Source: JBLHZY01 sp050633265 (lineage in GTDB: Bacteria; Pseudomonadota; Alphaproteobacteria; Rhodobacterales; Rhodobacteraceae). From it: a DNA stretch of 64,000 nt. The stretch spans positions 310,001-374,000 of the forward strand of contig JBOEGE010000005.1 in assembly GCA_050633265.1 (NCBI GenBank), given 5' to 3'. The notes under the pieces were generated by a model, which saw only the letters and a program-made list of their open reading frames with translations, was not told the origin of the DNA and did not search any database. Position numbers and translations under genes: made by a program. Below, in pieces: positions 15,878 to 24,481 of this stretch. Within the stretch, counting starts at the first letter, position 1. Each line of letters opens with the position of its first letter.

Positions 15878-16896
15878 GCGGGGTAAATGCAGGGGCCCAT
15901 CGGATAGCCTTTGCGCGCAAACGCCTCCGCCAACCGTGCCCGGGTTTGATGCGCTTTGAACGGCTCGTAAAGCTGATGCTGCAAGAACCAAACGAGGTAC
16001 TTTTCATACTCAAATTTACGCGTTGCGCAGGCCGCTAAAGCCGCCCCCATCTCGCCCGGCTCGGTGATCGTCACCGCGTTGTGATGGAAATCGGTTTGCC
16101 CCGCCAATATGGCCGGAACCCTGTGCAGGTTCGCCTCAAAAGCCACGGCAGATGTCTGGGTGATCACGGTGCTGGCGCGCGCCATCAGCTGATGGATTGA
16201 GGCTTGAACAACCTCAACCCCTTTGCCCGGCGCGTGATATTCCATCAAATGCGCAAGCTCCTCAACGCGCTGCAAAGGATGCGGCTTGATATAAAGCCGC
16301 CGCCCGCCCCGCGCCGCAATCGCCGCCTCTATCAGCGCCGGATAACTCACAAAATCGCGATAATATTTCGCCGCATCAAAGGTTTGGGTAAACAAGCACA
16401 GCGCGCCCTCCTCAGGCTCAAACCCGCCCGGCTCTTGCGGATATTTCGACAGATTCCCCTCAACATATTTCGCAAACAACTTGCCATGCAGCCCGCGCGC
16501 AAATTCGTCCGACATGCCCGTGGCGCGAAACTGCGCGAGCCGGATCGAGGAATTGTTGCGCGTGCCCACCTCATCAAAATACCAATAGCCATGGAGGTAG
16601 GAAGGCACGGCCGAAAACACATTCTGCGCATAGCGCGGCGCATCATGCATCACCACATGCAGATGCCGCAGATCGGCCCGCGCCATGGCATCAATCGCCT
16701 CGCTTCCCTGCACCAAAACAGGCGTATAACCGCCCTCAACCACCAGATCACAAAGGATTTCTATGAAATCAAGCTTGCCGCCCGCCGCCGCATCGCGCAG
16801 CTGATCCCAGCCATGGATAAACACGCTTGGCGCGCGCGCAGATAGCCCCGCAATCACGCCCGCATCTGCCTCAATCGCTGCCTCTAAATGGCCCAT
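15874..16896 (-). CDS. capsule polysaccharide biosynthesis-like protein
   Basis: A 340-residue cytoplasmic protein resembling the capsule synthesis family (KpsS/LipB-like, PF05159), which adds or modifies lipid-linked Kdo in capsule assembly. Supporting motifs are GYWYFDEVGTRNNSSIR in the middle, RLYIKPHPLQR (the KPHP nucleotide-sugar-type motif) and TQTSAVAFEANLHRVP near the C terminus, typical of glycosyltransferase-like folds. No other capsule gene is visible nearby, so it is an orphan here. The start is uncertain: ATG 16896 or ATG 16908. The stop overlaps lysE by four bases. Confidence 0.6.
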   Translation of the reverse strand: MGHLEAAIEADAGVIAGLSARAPSVFIHGWDQLRDAAAGGKLDFIEILCDLVVEGGYTPVLVQGSEAIDAMARADLRHLHVVMHDAPRYAQNVFSAVPSYLHGYWYFDEVGTRNNSSIRLAQFRATGMSDEFARGLHGKLFAKYVEGNLSKYPQEPGGFEPEEGALCLFTQTFDAAKYYRDFVSYPALIEAAIAARGGRRLYIKPHPLQRVEELAHLMEYHAPGKGVEVVQASIHQLMARASTVITQTSAVAFEANLHRVPAILAGQTDFHHNAVTITEPGEMGAALAACATRKFEYEKYLVWFLQHQLYEPFKAHQTRARLAEAFARKGYPMGPCIYPA

Positions 16897-17016
16897 ACCC
16901 GCCCTCATCTTTTGTTGCGCCCAACCTAACACCCAAGCGCGCGCGATGCCTTCAAAAAATTGTGCAGGTCAAGCAATCCCCTTGGCCTTGGCCCAAACCC
17001 GGCCTATATCCAGCCT

Positions 17017-17460
17017 ATGTTTGCAGAATTCCTCAAGCGCCTCACCGCGCCACAGCCCGCCCAATTTGCCGATGAAGATGCCCGCCTTGCGCTCACGGCC
17101 CTTTTGGTGCGGATCGCGCGCGCCGATGATGATTATGCCGCGGCCGAAATCGCCCGAATTGATCGCATCAATATGGCCCGCTACAGCTTCTCTGAAAGCG
17201 AGGCCCAGGCCCTGCGCGCCCGCGCCGAAAGCTTAGAGGGCGAGGCCCCTGATACTGTCCGATTTACCCGCGCAATCAAGGATGCCGTGCCCTTTGAGGC
17301 GCGCGAAGCGGTGATCGAGGCGATGTGGGATGTGGCCCTTGCGGATGGCGCGCGCGACCGGGATGAAAACACCCTTCTGCGCCTTGTTTCCAATCTGCTT
17401 GGCGTCAATGATCGCGATAGCAATATGGCGCGTAAACGGGTTGAAGCGGCGCGCAAATAG
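17017..17460 (+). CDS. TerB-like protein 2
   Basis: A 147-residue helical protein paralogous to the one at 14355. It shows the same pair of acidic motifs, IARADDDYAAAE near residue 34 and VALADGARDRDE near residue 108, and the shared phrase EAMWDVALADG versus AAMWDVMLADG in the first paralogue. It is probably cytoplasmic with unknown function. ATG 17017 is chosen because the upstream extension is not homologous to the paralogue. The two genes bracket the AsnC/LysE/capsule-like genes, suggesting an old local duplication. Confidence 0.73.
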   Translation: MFAEFLKRLTAPQPAQFADEDARLALTALLVRIARADDDYAAAEIARIDRINMARYSFSESEAQALRARAESLEGEAPDTVRFTRAIKDAVPFEAREAVIEAMWDVALADGARDRDENTLLRLVSNLLGVNDRDSNMARKRVEAARK

Positions 17461-17553
17461 CCCCGCAAACAAGCGCCAAAATCCCCGCTAATGGGCCCTC
17501 TTGCAGGGGGCGCAACAAAGGGCTAGCGTCGGCATTATTTCCTATGGTGATCC

Positions 17554-18252
17554 ATGAAAATCGGCATCCTTCAATGCGGCCACACGCCCGATCCCGTTGC
17601 GGCAAATCACGGCGATTTTGATCAAATGTTCATGCGCCTCCTTGAGGGCCATGACTTTGAATTTACAACATATAATATCGTCGATATGGAGTTTCCGGCC
17701 GGGGCGGATGCCGCCGATGGCTGGTTGCTAACAGGCTCTCGCCACGGCGCCTATGAGGATCATCCTTTCATCGCGCCGCTCACCGATCTGATCCGCGAAA
17801 TCGCCACACAAAAGCGCCCCATGGTCGGCATCTGCTTTGGCCATCAAATCATCGCCCAAGCGTTTGGCGGCACTGTTGAGAAATACGCCGGCGGCTGGTC
17901 CATCGGGCGCGAAGAATACGCCTTTGAAGGCCTCGGCCAAATCACCCTGAATGCCTGGCACCAAGACCAAGTCACCACCCCTCCCAAAGCCGCGCGCACC
18001 ATCAGCCATTCGCCCTTCTGCGCCCATGCGGCCCTGCTCTATGGCGAAGAGATATTAACTGTCCAAGCCCACCCCGAATTAAGCCCCGCCATCATCAAAG
18101 ATTACATCCAAGCCAAACGCGACGATCCAACCTACCCCCCAGCCTTGATCGCGCGCGCCATTGCCCAAAACGCAAAACCAACCGATGATGCGCGTATCGC
18201 GGCCTATATCGCGGAGTTTTTTCTAATGCCGGGAAGGCAAACCCATGTCTGA
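17554..18252 (+). CDS. class I glutamine amidotransferase-like protein
   Basis: A 232-residue stand-alone glutamine amidotransferase-fold protein of the GMP synthase-like/YfeJ type. The nucleophile Cys lies in VGICFGHQII and the partner His-Glu in VQAHPELS, so the triad is intact. It overlaps the next gene, a glutamine synthetase-like ligase, by 8 bases, and that gene overlaps an FAD oxidoreductase. In this context it may hydrolyse a gamma-glutamyl amide (PuuD-like role) or deliver ammonia. The PuuD family itself is a different subgroup, so the role is inferred from position. Confidence 0.85.
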   Translation: MKIGILQCGHTPDPVAANHGDFDQMFMRLLEGHDFEFTTYNIVDMEFPAGADAADGWLLTGSRHGAYEDHPFIAPLTDLIREIATQKRPMVGICFGHQIIAQAFGGTVEKYAGGWSIGREEYAFEGLGQITLNAWHQDQVTTPPKAARTISHSPFCAHAALLYGEEILTVQAHPELSPAIIKDYIQAKRDDPTYPPALIARAIAQNAKPTDDARIAAYIAEFFLMPGRQTHV

Positions 18253-19600
18253 TTTCGTCTCGCAACTGCCCCAAGCCGCGCAAGATTTTCTTGAAGGGCG
18301 CCGCTTGGACGAAGTTGAATGCATCGTCGCCGATCTCTCTGGCGTGGCGCGCGGCAAGGCGATGCCCGCTGGCAAATTCTTTCGCCAAGAGCAGTTCTAC
18401 TTGCCCAACTCGATCTTTTTGCAAACGATTACAGGGGATTGGCTTTCAACGGATGCGTTCGAATTTACCGAACCCGATATGATCCTCACCCCCGATCTCA
18501 GCACGGCCACCGCCGCCCCTTGGACGGCCGATTGGACCCTGCAAGTCATCCATGACATCAACGATCAGCAAGGCAATCCTGTCCCCGTTGCGCCGCGCAA
18601 TGTGCTCAAACGGGTCGTGGCTTTGTTTGAGGCCGAAGGGCTCACCCCGATCGTTGCGCCCGAGATGGAATTCTTCCTCGTGGCGCGCAATATTGATCCC
18701 AATCAGCCCGTCGAGCCCCCCATCGGGCGCTCTGGGCGGCGCGCGGCGGGGCGGCAGGCCTATTCGCTCTCTGCGGTCGATGAATACGGCCCGGTGATTG
18801 ACGACATCTATGATTTCGCCGAGGCCCAAGGCTTTGAAATTGATGGGATTTTACAAGAAGGCGGCGCAGGCCAGATCGAGATCAATCTTCAGCACGGCGA
18901 TCCGGTTAAGCTGGCCGACGAGATCTTTTTCTTCAAACGTTTGATCCGCGAAGCCGCCCTGCGCCACGATTGTTTCGCGACCTTCATGGCCAAACCGATC
19001 CAAGATGAGCCCGGCTCAGCGATGCATATCCATCACTCCGTGGTCGATAGCAAAACCGGCAAAAACATCTTCACCGGCGAGGATGGCGAAGACACAGAGC
19101 GCTTCTTGCACTTCATCGCCGGGATGCAAAATCACATGGCCTCGGCCATCGCGATCCTGGCGCCCTATGTGAATTCCTACCGTCGCTACGTGCGCGATTT
19201 CGCAGCACCGATCAATCTGGAATGGGGCCGCGACAATCGCACAACCGGCCTGCGCGTGCCGGTCTCTCCGCCCGAAGCGCGGCGCATCGAAAACCGCCTG
19301 CCCGGCATGGATGTAAACCCCTATCTCGGCATCGCGGCCTCGCTCGCTTGCGGCTATCTTGGCCTCAAAGAAGGCAAGCGGCCGCGCGATCCCTTTATCG
19401 GCGATGCCTATGCTTCAAACGAAGATATTCCCAACAATCTGGGCGATGCGCTGGATGCTTTGGCCGAAGATAGCGCGCTTCAAGAGGTGCTTGGCAAAGA
19501 GTTTTGCGAAGTGTATTCCGCCGTTAAATCACTGGAAAACAAAGAGTTTCTTCAAGTTATCTCGCCATGGGAGCGCGAGCATCTGCTGCTCAACGTATGA
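18245..19600 (+). CDS. glutamine synthetase family ligase (gamma-glutamylpolyamine type)
   Basis: A 451-residue member of the glutamine synthetase superfamily resembling PuuA/GlnA3-type gamma-glutamylpolyamine or gamma-glutamylamide synthetases rather than the housekeeping GlnA. Visible signatures are the metal/Glu site APEMEFFL, EGGAGQIEINL, the catalytic His region GSAMHIHHSV and the Arg-rich site RRIENRLPGMDVNPYL. It starts behind GGGAAG, overlaps the amidotransferase gene by 8 bases, and its TGA overlaps the oxidoreductase ATG (ATGA). The set looks like a catabolic route for an amine conjugated to glutamate. The substrate is not known. Confidence 0.87.
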   Translation: MSDFVSQLPQAAQDFLEGRRLDEVECIVADLSGVARGKAMPAGKFFRQEQFYLPNSIFLQTITGDWLSTDAFEFTEPDMILTPDLSTATAAPWTADWTLQVIHDINDQQGNPVPVAPRNVLKRVVALFEAEGLTPIVAPEMEFFLVARNIDPNQPVEPPIGRSGRRAAGRQAYSLSAVDEYGPVIDDIYDFAEAQGFEIDGILQEGGAGQIEINLQHGDPVKLADEIFFFKRLIREAALRHDCFATFMAKPIQDEPGSAMHIHHSVVDSKTGKNIFTGEDGEDTERFLHFIAGMQNHMASAIAILAPYVNSYRRYVRDFAAPINLEWGRDNRTTGLRVPVSPPEARRIENRLPGMDVNPYLGIAASLACGYLGLKEGKRPRDPFIGDAYASNEDIPNNLGDALDALAEDSALQEVLGKEFCEVYSAVKSLENKEFLQVISPWEREHLLLNV

Positions 19601-20889
19601 GCGGCGCGCGCCACAGCTCGACATGGTATGAAGCCAGCGCCCCCCGGCTTCCCCTGCCCCAAATTGCTGCGGATCAACGCGCAGATATCTGCATCATCGG
19701 CGCAGGCTACACCGGGCTTTCCGCCGCGCTTCACCTTGCGCAAAGCGGGCGCCGCGTTGTTGTTCTGGAGGCGGGCGAGATCGGCGAAGGCGCCTCCGGG
19801 CGCAACGGTGGCCAGCTCCATTCCGGCCAGCGCCTCGATCAAGAAACGCTTGAACGCAGCCATAGCGCTCAAGATGCCCGCCGCCTCTGGGAGATCGCCC
19901 AAGAGGCCAAAGCCCTAACCCTTTCGCTGATCGACAGCCATCGCATCAACGCCCGCTATCGCCCTGGCATCGCCTTTGCCGCGCGCTCAAAATCCGAGGC
20001 GACGGCGGCGCAGAAACACGCCGATCATCTGCAAAGAAACTATGACTACGATCAAATTCGCCCGCTGGATCAAGCCAAAATGCGCACGCTGATCGGCTCG
20101 GATGCCTTTCACGGCGGCACGATAGATCGCGGCGCAGGCCATCTGCATCCGCTGCGCTATGCCCAAGGGCTTGCCCAAGCCGCGCGCGAAGCAGGCGCCA
20201 AAATATATACCAATTCCAAAGCCTTAGAGATAAATCCTGCGCCCAACGCCCAAGTGATCGCGCAAGGGCCAAGCGCGCGCCACGTGATCAAATGCGACCA
20301 GATCATCCTTGCCTGCAACGGCCTGCTCGGCGCGCTTGAACCCAAGGTTGCGCGCCATGTGATGCCGATCAATAATTTCATCGCCGTCACCGCCCCGCTT
20401 GGCGCCAAAGCCCGCGCCATCCTGCGCGAAGATATCGCCGCCTATGACAGCAAATTTGTGGTGAATTACTGGCGCCTGACCGAGGATCACCGCCTGCTGT
20501 TTGGCGGCGGCGAAAGCTATCGGCGCAAATACCCGCGCGACATCGCCGCGAAAGTGCGCAAATCCATCTGCGCCGTCTATCCCCAGCTCAAAGAGACGCC
20601 CATCGATCACGCTTGGGGCGGCACGCTTGGCATCACAATGAGCCGCATGCCATATTTCGCCCAGCCCCAAAAGGGCATCTGGACAGCATCGGGCTATGCC
20701 GGCCACGGGATCGCCATGGCGACAATGGCCGGGCGCATCCTCTCTGAGGCAATCACCGCAGAGCTCAATGATTTCAATGTGATGGCGCGCAGACCTCCGC
20801 CGCCCTTTCCCGGTGGCAAACACATGGGCCAGCCGCTTTTGACCCTCGCGATGACATGGTACGCCCTGCGCGATCGGCTTGGGATATAG
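19597..20889 (+). CDS. FAD-dependent oxidoreductase (PuuB/DAO family)
   Basis: A 430-residue D-amino-acid-oxidase-fold flavoprotein. The dinucleotide-binding motif CIIGAGYTGLSAAL lies near residue 33, followed by GASGRNGGQLHSGQ, typical of gamma-glutamylputrescine oxidase (PuuB/OrdL). The C terminus has the FAD contact TASGYAGHGIAMA. It probably oxidises the gamma-glutamylated amine made by the preceding ligase. The start is ATG 19597 in an ATGA overlap with the ligase stop; the frame opening at 19567 is disfavoured. No aldehyde dehydrogenase or aminotransferase typical of the full Puu pathway follows immediately. Confidence 0.88.
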   Translation: MSGARHSSTWYEASAPRLPLPQIAADQRADICIIGAGYTGLSAALHLAQSGRRVVVLEAGEIGEGASGRNGGQLHSGQRLDQETLERSHSAQDARRLWEIAQEAKALTLSLIDSHRINARYRPGIAFAARSKSEATAAQKHADHLQRNYDYDQIRPLDQAKMRTLIGSDAFHGGTIDRGAGHLHPLRYAQGLAQAAREAGAKIYTNSKALEINPAPNAQVIAQGPSARHVIKCDQIILACNGLLGALEPKVARHVMPINNFIAVTAPLGAKARAILREDIAAYDSKFVVNYWRLTEDHRLLFGGGESYRRKYPRDIAAKVRKSICAVYPQLKETPIDHAWGGTLGITMSRMPYFAQPQKGIWTASGYAGHGIAMATMAGRILSEAITAELNDFNVMARRPPPPFPGGKHMGQPLLTLAMTWYALRDRLGI

Positions 20890-20992
20890 GCGCAAAACGC
20901 TCTGTCATAGAAGCTTTAACAAAAACATTTGGATTTCTCCCCGCGCCTGCTTTACAGTTTTCCTGAAAAGAAGCTTCGGAAAAGGTGAAACC

Positions 20993-22186
20993 ATGTCGCT
21001 CGGTCCAAATGTCTACGATGCAGAACCCATCCCCGAAAGCGCGCGCGCCGAAATTGAGGCGCTTTTGCATAGCGGCGATCTGTTTCGCTATACCCGCCCT
21101 CAGGATGCGCCCGTTGCCCTGTTAGAGCATGAATTCGCTGAGATGCTTGGCGCGAAATATGCCCTCGCGGTGTCAAGCTGCTCGGCGGCGCTGTTCCTTT
21201 CGCTCAAAGCATTGGGCCTGCCGCGCGACGCCAAAGTTCTGATCCCGGCCTTTACCTTCGCGGCGGTGCCCTCATCCGTTGTGCATGCCGATTGCATCCC
21301 AGTTTTGGTTGATGTGGGTGATAATTACCGGGTCGATATGGATGATTTCGCCGCCAAACTTACCGGCGACATCGGCGCGATCATCATCAGCCACATGCGC
21401 GGCCATACCTCCGATATGGATGCAATTATGAAGCTGGCAGATGCTGCTGGCGTCCCTGTTATTGAGGATGCGGCGCACTCGCTTGGCACCACTTGGGACG
21501 GCAAAAACATCGGCACCATTGGCAAGATCGGCTGCTTCTCGTTTCAGAGCTACAAGCTGCTGAATGCGGGCGAAGGCGGCATCCTGATTACGGATGATGA
21601 CGATCTGATTGCCAAGGCGATCATCATGTCCGGCGCATACGAGCATAACTGGAAAAAGCACGGCCATATGCAGGATCGCTTCCGCTTTTGGCAGAACAAA
21701 CTGCCGCTCTATAATCAGCGGCTCTCCAATCTTTCGGCCGCCATTGTGCGCCCACAACTGGCCGAGGTTCCGCGCCGGGTGCGCGATGGGCGGGCCAATC
21801 ATGATTACGTCGCTGGCCTTTTGAATGCTTGCGATCACCTGAACGTTCCTGATCCTTTGGGCCCAGAAGAGCGCGCCCCGGACTCGATCCAATTCAACCT
21901 AGTGGATTTCACTGAAAACGAGGCGCAAGCCTTTGCAAATGCTGCGAAATCACGCGGTGTTTCGGTGCAAATTTTTGGCCTGTCCCAAGACAATGCCCGC
22001 GCCTTTTGGAACTGGCAATTCTTGGGCGAAACGCCGGATCTGCCCAAAACCCGCGCCATGCTGATGAAGGCCTGCGATACCCGCCTTCCCGCCCGCCTGA
22101 AGAAACCCGATTTGGATTTCATCATCGCCGCGCTGGTGAATGCCGCTGAGGATGTAAAGGGCGCAACTGCCGCCTACGGCACCTAA
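20993..22186 (+). CDS. DegT/DnrJ/EryC1/StrS aminotransferase
   Basis: A 397-residue PLP-dependent sugar-aminotransferase-type protein. Conserved elements are SSCSAALFLSLKALGL (cofactor phosphate), IEDAAHSLG (Asp and His contacting PLP) and the Schiff-base Lys in FSFQSYKLLNAGEGG. Family members make aminosugars or act as regulators; no sugar-biosynthesis partner is adjacent, although the capsule-like gene lies 4 kb away. ATG 20993 has an AAGGTG site eight bases before. The stop overlaps the convergent LysR gene by four bases. Confidence 0.88.
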   Translation: MSLGPNVYDAEPIPESARAEIEALLHSGDLFRYTRPQDAPVALLEHEFAEMLGAKYALAVSSCSAALFLSLKALGLPRDAKVLIPAFTFAAVPSSVVHADCIPVLVDVGDNYRVDMDDFAAKLTGDIGAIIISHMRGHTSDMDAIMKLADAAGVPVIEDAAHSLGTTWDGKNIGTIGKIGCFSFQSYKLLNAGEGGILITDDDDLIAKAIIMSGAYEHNWKKHGHMQDRFRFWQNKLPLYNQRLSNLSAAIVRPQLAEVPRRVRDGRANHDYVAGLLNACDHLNVPDPLGPEERAPDSIQFNLVDFTENEAQAFANAAKSRGVSVQIFGLSQDNARAFWNWQFLGETPDLPKTRAMLMKACDTRLPARLKKPDLDFIIAALVNAAEDVKGATAAYGT

Positions 22187-23142
22187 AGAACGCGCAGGCT
22201 TTCGGCCAAGAACGGGTGGCGCTTGAGCACAGGCGCCACGATGAGATCGGCCAAAAGCGGGCGCAATCGCTGCGCCACCTGCCCCGGCATTTCCCCCAAA
22301 ACGCCCCTGCGCGCCGATAGAGAAATCGTGCGCGTCAGCGGCGCAAAGGGCAGCGGGATCACATCGACCTCATCCAGAAAACGCCGCGCATGCATCACGC
22401 CAAGCGGGGTTAGGATTGTCCAACCCGCGCCCCCCGCCACCATAGCCATGATCGCATGATAGCTATCCAGCTCAAAACGATGCGCGAGGGTTAGGTTTTG
22501 CCGCGCGAGGTGATCGGCAATGACCCGGCCCATATGATGGCGCGAGGTATATTGGATCAGCGGCAGTTTTTGCAGCGCCTTGAGCGCTTCGCCCTTGATC
22601 ACACCGCGCGGCGCGGCCGCAACGAAGGGCTCGCGCAGCAGCGGATGCACCTCCATCCAATCCGCCGGCGCCCCCATATCAGCCGCCACAACAACATCCA
22701 AAGCCCGTGTATCAAGCAAATCCAGCAGCCGATGCGAAGGCCCCGTTTCGAGCAAAAACTGCGTGTGATCCAAATCGCCCGCCATATCGGAAAGCAAATG
22801 CGGCGTCACATCCGCATCAAAATCTTCAATCATTCCAAGACGTAACTGGGTGAGCGCGGCGATATCGACAGTCGATAATTCGGCGCGGGCCTGAGCGGCC
22901 TCATTGAGGATCACCTGCGCCCGCCGGCGCATGATCTGGCCTGCGGGGGTGAGCGTTACGGGGCGCTCGCGGCGATTGAGCAGCTCTGCGCCAAGCGCGG
23001 TTTCAAGATTGGAAAGCTGCTGCGAAACGGCCGAAGGGCTTGCCCCAAGGCGGCGCGCGGCGGCCGAAATGGATTGCTCATCCGCCGTCGCCATAAACAC
23101 TTCGATCCCCCAAAGGGTGATCCGCCCTGTCGCCTCGACCAT
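22183..23142 (-). CDS. LysR family transcriptional regulator
   Basis: A 319-residue regulator with an N-terminal winged helix-turn-helix (about 10-70, with AAARRLGASPSAVSQQLSNLE) and a periplasmic-binding-protein-like effector domain. The target is unknown. It lies only 14 bases downstream of the T run of the phaR terminator on the same strand, so it depends either on read-through or on a promoter overlapping the phaR 3' end. Its stop overlaps the DegT aminotransferase stop, which is convergent. Confidence 0.9.
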   Translation of the reverse strand: MVEATGRITLWGIEVFMATADEQSISAAARRLGASPSAVSQQLSNLETALGAELLNRRERPVTLTPAGQIMRRRAQVILNEAAQARAELSTVDIAALTQLRLGMIEDFDADVTPHLLSDMAGDLDHTQFLLETGPSHRLLDLLDTRALDVVVAADMGAPADWMEVHPLLREPFVAAAPRGVIKGEALKALQKLPLIQYTSRHHMGRVIADHLARQNLTLAHRFELDSYHAIMAMVAGGAGWTILTPLGVMHARRFLDEVDVIPLPFAPLTRTISLSARRGVLGEMPGQVAQRLRPLLADLIVAPVLKRHPFLAESLRVL

Positions 23143-23156
23143 GTCTTGCCTCTGTT

Positions 23157-23190
23157 AAAAAGAGCAACGGCGCCCAGTTTGAGCGCCGTT
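23157..23190 (-). terminator. intrinsic terminator of phaR
   Basis: AACGGCGC and GCGCCGTT (23166-23173 and 23183-23190) form an 8-bp stem. On the minus strand it is followed by GCTCTTTTT. It lies 11 bases after the phaR stop. Confidence 0.8.
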
Positions 23191-23201
23191 ATGTATTTTG
23201 A

Positions 23202-23780
23202 TCACTGTCCGAGCTTGGAAAGCTTGGCCTGAAGATCGGCCAATTGCTGCTTGATCTCATCCAGATCTTCGCCGCCCTTCGCCGCAGGCGCGGCTTTTTC
23301 CTTGGGCGCAGGCGCATCCTCTTCTTTGCTGGGCGCGCTCCAACTGGCGGGCATCTGGCCTGTCAGCGCCTTAAGAAACGCCTCTTGCTGCGCATGCATC
23401 GCATCAAATCCGGGCACACCAGCAAGCGGTTTGGTGATCTTTTCCATCATCGAGCTTTGCCCATCGCGCAGCATTTCAAACGACATCGACAAAAACTGTG
23501 GCACAACCGATTGCACCTCGGTTGTATAGCTGCGCACCAGATCGGTGAGCACCCCAAGCGGCAAAACGCTTTCGCCCTTACTTTCATGCTCGGCAATGAT
23601 TTGAAGCAGATACTGGCGCGTAAGATCATCCCCGGATTTGAGATCCACAATCTGAACCTCACGCCCCTCCCGGATGAAAACGGCAATATCTTCCAATGTT
23701 ACGTAATCGCTCGTCTCTGTGTTGTAGAGACGCCGGCTCGCGTAACGCTTGATTAGCAATGGTGAGCTCTTGTCGGCCAC
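23202..23780 (-). CDS. phaR: PhaR, polyhydroxyalkanoate synthesis repressor
   Basis: PhaR senses PHA granules and represses phasin and other pha genes when no polymer is available. The 192-residue product has the conserved N-terminal DNA-binding domain with IKRYASRRLYNTETSDYVTLEDIA and the adjoining PHB accumulation domain (to about 110), then an Ala/Lys/Glu-rich linker and a C-terminal coiled coil (LDEIKQQLADLQAKL). The start is GTG 23780 behind GGGGAGG at ideal spacing; ATG 23807 in the same frame lacks a site. A PhaR-like motif lies 43 bases upstream, suggesting autoregulation. Confidence 0.94.
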   Translation of the reverse strand: MADKSSPLLIKRYASRRLYNTETSDYVTLEDIAVFIREGREVQIVDLKSGDDLTRQYLLQIIAEHESKGESVLPLGVLTDLVRSYTTEVQSVVPQFLSMSFEMLRDGQSSMMEKITKPLAGVPGFDAMHAQQEAFLKALTGQMPASWSAPSKEEDAPAPKEKAAPAAKGGEDLDEIKQQLADLQAKLSKLGQ

Positions 23781-23822
23781 GATGCTACCTCCCCTTTTTT
23801 GGCGCATGCAGAAAAGGTTAGG

Positions 23823-23834
23823 GCAGTGCAGCAT
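23823..23834 (-). promoter_or_regulatory. PhaR-like motif upstream of phaR
   Basis: On the minus strand the sequence reads ATGCTGCACTGC. It shares the ATGCTGC core with sites before phaP and phaC, but its second half is incomplete (ACTGC rather than GCAG). It may be a weaker autoregulatory site. Confidence 0.4.
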
Positions 23835-23869
23835 AAAAAGAAAGAGCAGGCTTTGCGGGCCCGCTCTTT
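23833..23869 (-). terminator. intrinsic terminator of phaP
   Basis: AAAGAGC (23841-23847) pairs with GCTCTTT (23863-23869), with extra GG/CC pairs inside. On the minus strand it is followed by CTTTTTAT. It separates the phasin message from phaR. Confidence 0.65.
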
Positions 23870-23923
23870 CAATGTCACATGCGCCCTAGGGAGGAGAAGC
23901 GCACGATCAGGGAGGTCGTTGGC

Positions 23924-24373
23924 TTACTTCGCAGTTGCAGCAGCTTTTTTCGCAGCAGCCGTCACATCGGCAGTTGCTTTTTTAACAGCAGCGGTTGCGT
24001 CTTCGCTCATGTCTTTGCCAGCAGCGAGCATCAGTTCGATTGTGTCCATCTGAACTTTTTTCGCAACTTCAGCGAAAGCGGCCATTTTCTCGGAAATCGT
24101 TTCAGCCTGAGCAGAGGCGAACTCTGTCATCGCTTTGGTGTAATCTGTTGGCTCTTCTTTCACTTTGGTCAGGTCTTCAGCCTTCGCAAGTGTCTCTTTT
24201 GTCCATTTTGTGGAGATTTCTGTCGATTTGTCAGCCGCTTCAAGAGCAACTTTCGACAGTTTCTCGCCAAAGGAGGCCGAGTTTTTGAATGAGTCTTGGA
24301 TCGAAGACATATCAATCGGGAAAGAGCCCATCATGTCTTTCATCATCTTTTGGAAATCTTCAGCAGTTGCCAT
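23924..24373 (-). CDS. phaP: phasin (PHA granule-associated protein)
   Basis: Phasins coat PHA granules, control their size and number and assist synthase. The 149-residue protein is helical and amphipathic without cysteines. It has the phasin region VALEAADKSTEISTKW to EFASAQAETISEKMAAFAEVAKKVQ (about 50-110) and a C-terminal Ala/Lys-rich tail (TAAAKKAAATAK). The start at MATAEDF (24373) follows GGAG; the in-frame upstream extension covers the promoter and is rejected. The promoter contains a CTGC-N3-GCAG operator between -35 and -10. Codon use is plain and strongly biased, fitting high expression. Confidence 0.92.
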   Translation of the reverse strand: MATAEDFQKMMKDMMGSFPIDMSSIQDSFKNSASFGEKLSKVALEAADKSTEISTKWTKETLAKAEDLTKVKEEPTDYTKAMTEFASAQAETISEKMAAFAEVAKKVQMDTIELMLAAGKDMSEDATAAVKKATADVTAAAKKAAATAK

Positions 24374-24445
24374 TGTTTTCGTCTCCGGGGTGTGGGGCAC
24401 TGCCCCTGTTTTCAGCTTGGGAAATCCTTCGCTGCATCTGCAAAC

Positions 24446-24474
24446 AATATGCATGCTGCATCGCAGCAAATCAA
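24446..24474 (-). promoter_or_regulatory. phaP promoter with PhaR operator in the spacer
   Basis: On the minus strand, TTGATT (24469-24474) and CATATT (24446-24451) are spaced by exactly 17 bases. The spacer contains the perfect inverted repeat TGCTGC-N3-GCAGCA (24454-24468). A repressor there would block RNA polymerase directly. PhaR of Paracoccus is known to prefer CTGC-N3/4-GCAG, which this site matches exactly. Confidence 0.7.
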
Positions 24475-24481
24475 GCACTTT

